33,309 nucleotides of DNA from Nitriliruptoraceae bacterium. Lineage in GTDB: Bacteria > Actinomycetota > Nitriliruptoria > Nitriliruptorales > Nitriliruptoraceae. This document shows positions 30,531 to 33,309 of the stretch, in pieces; positions within the stretch are counted from its first letter, which is position 1; each line of letters starts with the position of its first letter. The stretch spans positions 1 to 33,309 of the forward strand of contig SLRZ01000018.1 of assembly GCA_007130695.1 (NCBI GenBank), in the 5' to 3' direction. The notes under the pieces are model-generated. The model did not search any database. It was not told the DNA's origin and saw nothing but the letters and a program-made list of their open reading frames with translations. The translations under genes were made by a program, and so were the position numbers.

Positions 30531-31097
30531 GTGCCCACCGCCCTCGCCCCCCTTCCCGCTCAGCGCTCTACGCTCCGGATGGCCGCAATGGCGCTGAGGA
30601 TGTGGGGCGGACGCCGCTGGGCGGCGGCAGGCTTCGCGACCCTCGCAGTCGCCGTCCTGATCGGGGTACCGACGGTCCTGATCCCCAACCCGTTCTTCGG
30701 ACGCGATATCCCGACCGAGCCGTGGAACTACCCAGTCTGGCTTCTCGCCGCAGCGCTGACCGGCCTGCTCGTGGCCACGTACGTGCGTCCCGGCCGGTCT
30801 GCCTCGTCCCCGACCGCCACAGAGGAAGGTGCCGATGACCGCATCCCCGAAGGCGACGGGCGGGATCAGCGGTTGGGAAGCGTCGGGGCGATGCTGGCGT
30901 GGTTCGCGGTCGGCTGCCCGGTTTGCAACAAACTCGCGCTGCTGGCCTTCGGCTACAGCGGTGCGATCACCTGGTTCGCTCCGGCCCAGCCCTACCTCGC
31001 CGGGGCGGCCATCGGGCTGTCGGGATGGGCGCTGGTCCGCAGGCTTCAGGGCGAGGTGAGCTGCGCCGTCCCGAAGGACGCAGGAGTCGTGCCATGA
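30531..31097 (+). CDS. membrane protein with CPVC motif
   Basis: About 188 residues from the GTG at 30531 (AAAGG seven bases upstream); ATGs further in are possible starts. It has helices at about 30-50, 68-84, 117-145 and 150-170. The third contains FAVGCPVCNKLALLAFGYSGA (Cys129, Cys132), a CxxC within or at the edge of the membrane, and Cys near the end (GEVSCAVP). The family is small and unnamed in my memory, but proteins with GCPVCNK occur beside DsbA/CcdA genes in actinobacteria. It probably takes part in the thiol relay, perhaps as an electron acceptor or metal-binding partner. It is the last gene of the set, 122 bp after ccdA. Confidence 0.65.
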   Translation: MPTALAPLPAQRSTLRMAAMALRMWGGRRWAAAGFATLAVAVLIGVPTVLIPNPFFGRDIPTEPWNYPVWLLAAALTGLLVATYVRPGRSASSPTATEEGADDRIPEGDGRDQRLGSVGAMLAWFAVGCPVCNKLALLAFGYSGAITWFAPAQPYLAGAAIGLSGWALVRRLQGEVSCAVPKDAGVVP

Positions 31098-31412
31098 CGA
31101 GGCCACCCAGCCAGGGGGCAGCGCCTCGAGCCGTCGACGTCGGGCGGCCCGGCCCCCGGTGACACGTCTGCTCGCCCAACCTGGAACTTGGGAGTGGCGG
31201 GGAACTTCTTCGACCTCGCGTTCCTGGTCGAGCACTACAAGGGCCTGCCCGAACAGCCACATCCTGGCGCCCTGCGCACGGCGGACGACCGAACTCCCCC
31301 ATACCACGAATAGTGGGTCGAGGCCCGGCGTGACGAGCCGGTCCGTAGGTCGTCCATGCGGACGGCCGCCACCTTGCCGCGTCCCCTCGCCCATGACCTG
31401 ATCGGACTCTCG
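31098..31412. other. region with a possible gene remnant
   Basis: An ATG at 31094 overlapping the previous stop opens only 22 codons and is unlikely to be real. From about 31182 to 31313 one plus frame reads protein-like: NLGVAGNFFDLAFLVEHYKG, then LPEQPHPGALR, and stops at 31311-31313; a GTG at 31194 would give 39 residues. I do not recognise it. It may be the tail of a decayed gene or a small ORF. Nothing else is seen before the SRPBCC gene. Confidence 0.3.
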
Positions 31413-31874
31413 ATGGCCACCACGACCGTCCGGCGACGTGTCCCGCTGCAGCCCGACCGTGCCGCCGAGTTGATCGCCGACTTCACCACGAGCGTGCGCT
31501 GGGATCCCGCCATCACCAACTCGGATCGTCTCGACGAGGACGACGATCTCCACGTCGGGGCGCGCTTCCGTGTCGACTACCGGGCCGGCATCGTGACCCT
31601 GCCGCTCGTCTACGAACTGATCGTGTACGAACCCGGCGAGCACGTCGTGCTCGAGAGCCGCGGCCGGCTGCACTATGGCCGCGACGATGTCCGCTTCGAG
31701 CTCGCTGACGATGGCGGCACGCTGGTGGAGTGGCGCGCGACCTTCGCTCTTCGCGGGCCCGGCCGGCTACTCGACCCGGCCCTCAGCGTCGGCTTTCGTC
31801 GCGTCGCTGCGAAAGCCGGCGACAGCCTCGAAGCCTTTCTCACGGAGGCCGCAGCGGAGCAGGCTGGCTCCTAG
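31413..31874 (+). CDS. SRPBCC (START-like) family protein
   Basis: The 153-residue protein has the strand-helix pattern of SRPBCC domains. An opening strand (TTTVRRRVPLQ), helix AAELIADFTTSVRWDPAI, the curved sheet (VGARFRVDYRAGIVTLPLVYELIVYEPGEHVVLES) and the C-terminal helix (LSVGFRRVAAKAGDSLEAFLTEA) are all visible. Family members bind hydrophobic ligands in a deep cavity (polyketide cyclases, lipid carriers). No catalytic residue can be named. An ATG at 31356 in frame is an alternative start; neither has a good ribosome-binding site. It is complete, unlike the SRPBCC remnant at 5.6 kb. Confidence 0.8.
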   Translation: MATTTVRRRVPLQPDRAAELIADFTTSVRWDPAITNSDRLDEDDDLHVGARFRVDYRAGIVTLPLVYELIVYEPGEHVVLESRGRLHYGRDDVRFELADDGGTLVEWRATFALRGPGRLLDPALSVGFRRVAAKAGDSLEAFLTEAAAEQAGS

Positions 31875-32190
31875 GCCCGAGTCCGCTGGCGCTCGGGTAG
31901 CCAGGCACACGCCGCGGGCCCGCTCGTCCGGGCTGCGAGGCCGGCGTCGTTCCCCATCAGCAGTATCCCATCAGCAGGCTGGACAAGCGGCGGTCTTCTG
32001 GCTGCCCCCGGTTGCTCAACTGCTGGAGCAACGCGCCAGGCCGACAACCTGGGCTACTCGCGGTAATTGACGTGCGACTCGTCAGCCTGCTGCGGGCGCC
32101 CCACCGGCGTCGCTCAGGGTGATCCCTGACGCGCCCGCAGGCCGTCGCGGGCGAGAATGGGGGCAGCGAACCCGGACAAGGAGCAGCGGG
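31875..32190. other. intergenic region with short repeats
   Basis: No gene is supported. It contains a direct repeat CCCATCAGCAG at 31953-31963 and 31967-31977 (14-bp step) and an inverted repeat GTTGCTC/GAGCAAC at 32011-32032. The last 40 bp form the leader of the next gene. Confidence 0.5.
32011..32032 (+). terminator. hairpin in the 31.9-32.2 kb gap
   Basis: GTTGCTC pairs with GAGCAAC around an eight-base loop (AACTGCTG). It lies about 135 bp after the SRPBCC stop and lacks a T-tract, so terminator is one of several possible readings. Confidence 0.3.
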
Positions 32191-32520
32191 ATGATCGTGG
32201 TGGAGCTCGTGACGGGACTCCTGCTTGCTGCTGGGGCCGTGGTGCCGCTGCCGGCCGCGTGGCTGCTGACCGGGCTCACGGCCCGTGCCTCCCGCGGTGG
32301 CACCCATCCTCGCGCGATCTACGTGACGGTGGCCGTCGGATCGGTTGTGGGCTTGTGGGGCGTGGGGATCGCCGCCACGGCCTCGGACGGCCTCGGTGGA
32401 CTCGGTGAGGTGCTCTTCGGCGGCTTGCTGCTACTGGTCGGCGGGGTGCTGGCGTTGGCGGCCGCCGCCGGCGGCTACCTGCGCACCCGCCCGGCCCCAC
32501 AGGCCGGGCAGGGCCGCTGA
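32191..32520 (+). CDS. three-helix membrane protein (109 aa)
   Basis: The product has helices at about 2-28, 42-62 and 69-95 and a Pro/Arg C-terminus. AAGGAG lies seven bases before the ATG at 32191. The stop overlaps the start of the next membrane gene (TGATG), so the two are probably translated together and may form one complex. I do not recognise the family. Confidence 0.7.
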   Translation: MIVVELVTGLLLAAGAVVPLPAAWLLTGLTARASRGGTHPRAIYVTVAVGSVVGLWGVGIAATASDGLGGLGEVLFGGLLLLVGGVLALAAAAGGYLRTRPAPQAGQGR

Positions 32521-32852
32521 TGGTCGCGGTGTTCGTCGTCCCGGACTTCCCGTGGTGGTTCGTGCTGGTCATCGCGGCCTTGTCGCTGCCGTGGTGGGCC
32601 GGAATCGCCGCGCTCGCGGCAGTGGTCCCACAGCCGGGGGTGCGCCGCCGATGGCGGTGGGCCGCCGGAACCGGTGGGGTGGTGGCCGCCGGGATGCTGT
32701 ACGCCGCGATGGGACTGGTGGCCTCCAGGGCAGACGGCATCGGCGCATACGAAACGGTCGACCAGGCGATGTGGACGGCCAACGCCGCCGCAGTGGTCGC
32801 CGCGGTCGTGCTGCTGGTCCGCCGGCAGGCCGCGCACCGCCGGGACCGATAA
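32520..32852 (+). CDS. three-helix membrane protein (110 aa)
   Basis: Hydrophobic segments lie at about 11-37, 49-68 and 84-102, with an Arg-rich loop (GVRRRWRWAAG) and an Arg-rich C-terminus on the likely cytoplasmic side. FPWWFVLVIAALSLPWWAG is notable for its tryptophans. The ATG shares its A with the stop of the previous gene. Function unknown; a partner of the preceding protein is likely from the coupling. Confidence 0.7.
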   Translation: MVAVFVVPDFPWWFVLVIAALSLPWWAGIAALAAVVPQPGVRRRWRWAAGTGGVVAAGMLYAAMGLVASRADGIGAYETVDQAMWTANAAAVVAAVVLLVRRQAAHRRDR

Positions 32853-33001
32853 GAGTCCCGTGCCGTTCCGGGGAGCGCGCTCGTGGACGAGCACGTCCGT
32901 GAGCGATACATGACGCCGCGAGGGAGCCGTGAGTATGGGGCGTAGATCTCGGCGTCGATACACACATGGCGACCGCAGGTGAGCCACCGGTTCGAGAACG
33001 C

Positions 33002-33030
33002 TTGTCGCGCCTCCCATTGCGCGATACAAC
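33002..33030 (+). promoter_or_regulatory. candidate promoter of the DoxX-like gene
   Basis: TTGTCG at 33002-33007 and TACAAC at 33025-33030 are separated by 17 bases, a fair match to a housekeeping promoter, about 40 bp before the GTG at 33073. Confidence 0.4.
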
Positions 33031-33072
33031 GATGGTCACCGCGGCCCGACCCCCGCGGCGGCAGGAGCCGGA

Positions 33073-33309
33073 GTGAACCGGTTCGCTTGGGTGGTGCAGG
33101 TCGTACTCGGCATCTACTTCGTGGCGATCGGCGTGATGCACTTCGCTGTCCCCGAAGGGCTGCCCGATCAGATGGCCTGGATGTACGACTTGCCGACGTG
33201 GTTGCATGTGGCCAGCGGTACGGCGGAGATCCTGGGAGGGGTGGGCCTGGTGCTCCCCGCCGCAACACGGATACGCCCCCAGCTGACCCCGATGGCGGCG
33301 GCGGGGCTC
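33073..33309 (+). CDS. DoxX-like membrane protein (cut by window end)
   Basis: From the GTG at 33073 (AGGAG five bases upstream) 79 codons are open to the edge. They start MNRFAWVVQVVLGIYFVAIG, followed by VMHFAVPEGLPDQMAWMYDL and LHVASGTAEILGGVGLVLPA. A first helix with a central His, then WM-x-D-LP and a helix with SGTAEILGGVGL, is the pattern of the DoxX/DUF4267-type family of small four-helix membrane proteins. The C-terminal half is outside the window. Confidence 0.75.
   Translation, partial: MNRFAWVVQVVLGIYFVAIGVMHFAVPEGLPDQMAWMYDLPTWLHVASGTAEILGGVGLVLPAATRIRPQLTPMAAAGL

Noticed and set aside
18433-30867. Identical 18-mer AAGGCGACGGGCGGGATC at about 18433 and 30850
   Set aside because: One copy is inside the CPVC gene. 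In a 33-kb GC-rich window one such match is within what chance can give, and the flanks do not align.
31094-31162. 22-codon ORF overlapping the CPVC gene stop by ATGA
   Set aside because: Short, Pro/Arg-rich, no hydrophobic or conserved feature and no independent ribosome-binding site.
31953-31977. Two direct copies of CCCATCAGCAG as a CRISPR or iteron start
   Set aside because: Only two copies with a three-base gap; no further units, no spacers, no cas or replication gene.

Overview
This is a GC-rich (about 70% by eye) bacterial chromosome segment. Dense short-spaced genes, frequent GTG starts, ATGA/GTGA overlaps, a GAF-ANTAR protein, a PucR-type regulator and a DesA3-like desaturase with its reductase point to Actinomycetota. 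The mix would suit a less-studied lineage such as Nitriliruptoria, but the genus cannot be read from the sequence. I found no rRNA, tRNA, CRISPR array or intact insertion sequence.

Layout. 0-10 kb: a DUF998 membrane protein, a PIG-L deacetylase, a Usp-like protein, a self-regulated TetR/ABC-exporter operon with its operator in view, a decayed SRPBCC gene, a DUF488 protein, an RlmM-like rRNA methyltransferase, tiny membrane ORFs, a serine beta-lactamase-like hydrolase and a GNAT acetyltransferase. 10-14.3 kb is an envelope and stress block. It holds a four-helix membrane protein with a collapsed second copy 1.5 kb away, a secreted protein with an Arg/Gly/Ser tail, a blue-copper lipoprotein, a small His-rich secreted protein, and a three-gene operon in which an ECF sigma factor lies between two paralogous membrane proteins. 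14.4-18.1 kb is a lipid module: a PucR regulator divergent from a ferredoxin-linked reductase and a membrane fatty-acid desaturase.

18.1-25.1 kb looks like a scarred insertion region. It has the last 25 codons of a tyrosine integrase, a long structured non-coding stretch, a membrane PAS-GGDEF cyclase, a GAF-ANTAR regulator, a small membrane protein, a beheaded histidine kinase, a complete oleate hydratase and a beheaded CPBP protease. Both fatty-acid-modifying systems (desaturase and oleate hydratase) act on unsaturated acyl chains.

25.1-31.1 kb is the most interesting part. A membrane-embedded LuxR-type one-component regulator diverges from a five-gene set: a beta-propeller/cytochrome c lipoprotein, two CcdA/DsbD-like thiol transporters, a membrane-anchored DsbA-like oxidoreductase and a CPVC membrane protein. 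A dyad lies between the regulator and this set. The arrangement reads as a dedicated extracytoplasmic thiol/haem maturation line for one cytochrome. 31.1-33.3 kb holds a possible gene remnant, an SRPBCC protein, two tiny coupled membrane proteins and the start of a DoxX-like gene cut by the window edge.

Three sites share the pattern G(G/A)G(T/C)(C/A)CTT(C/G)GGCCCT, upstream of the Usp-like/TetR pair, of the hydrolase/tiny-ORF pair and of the 10-kb membrane gene. This suggests a common stress regulator, perhaps DevR/DosR-like.
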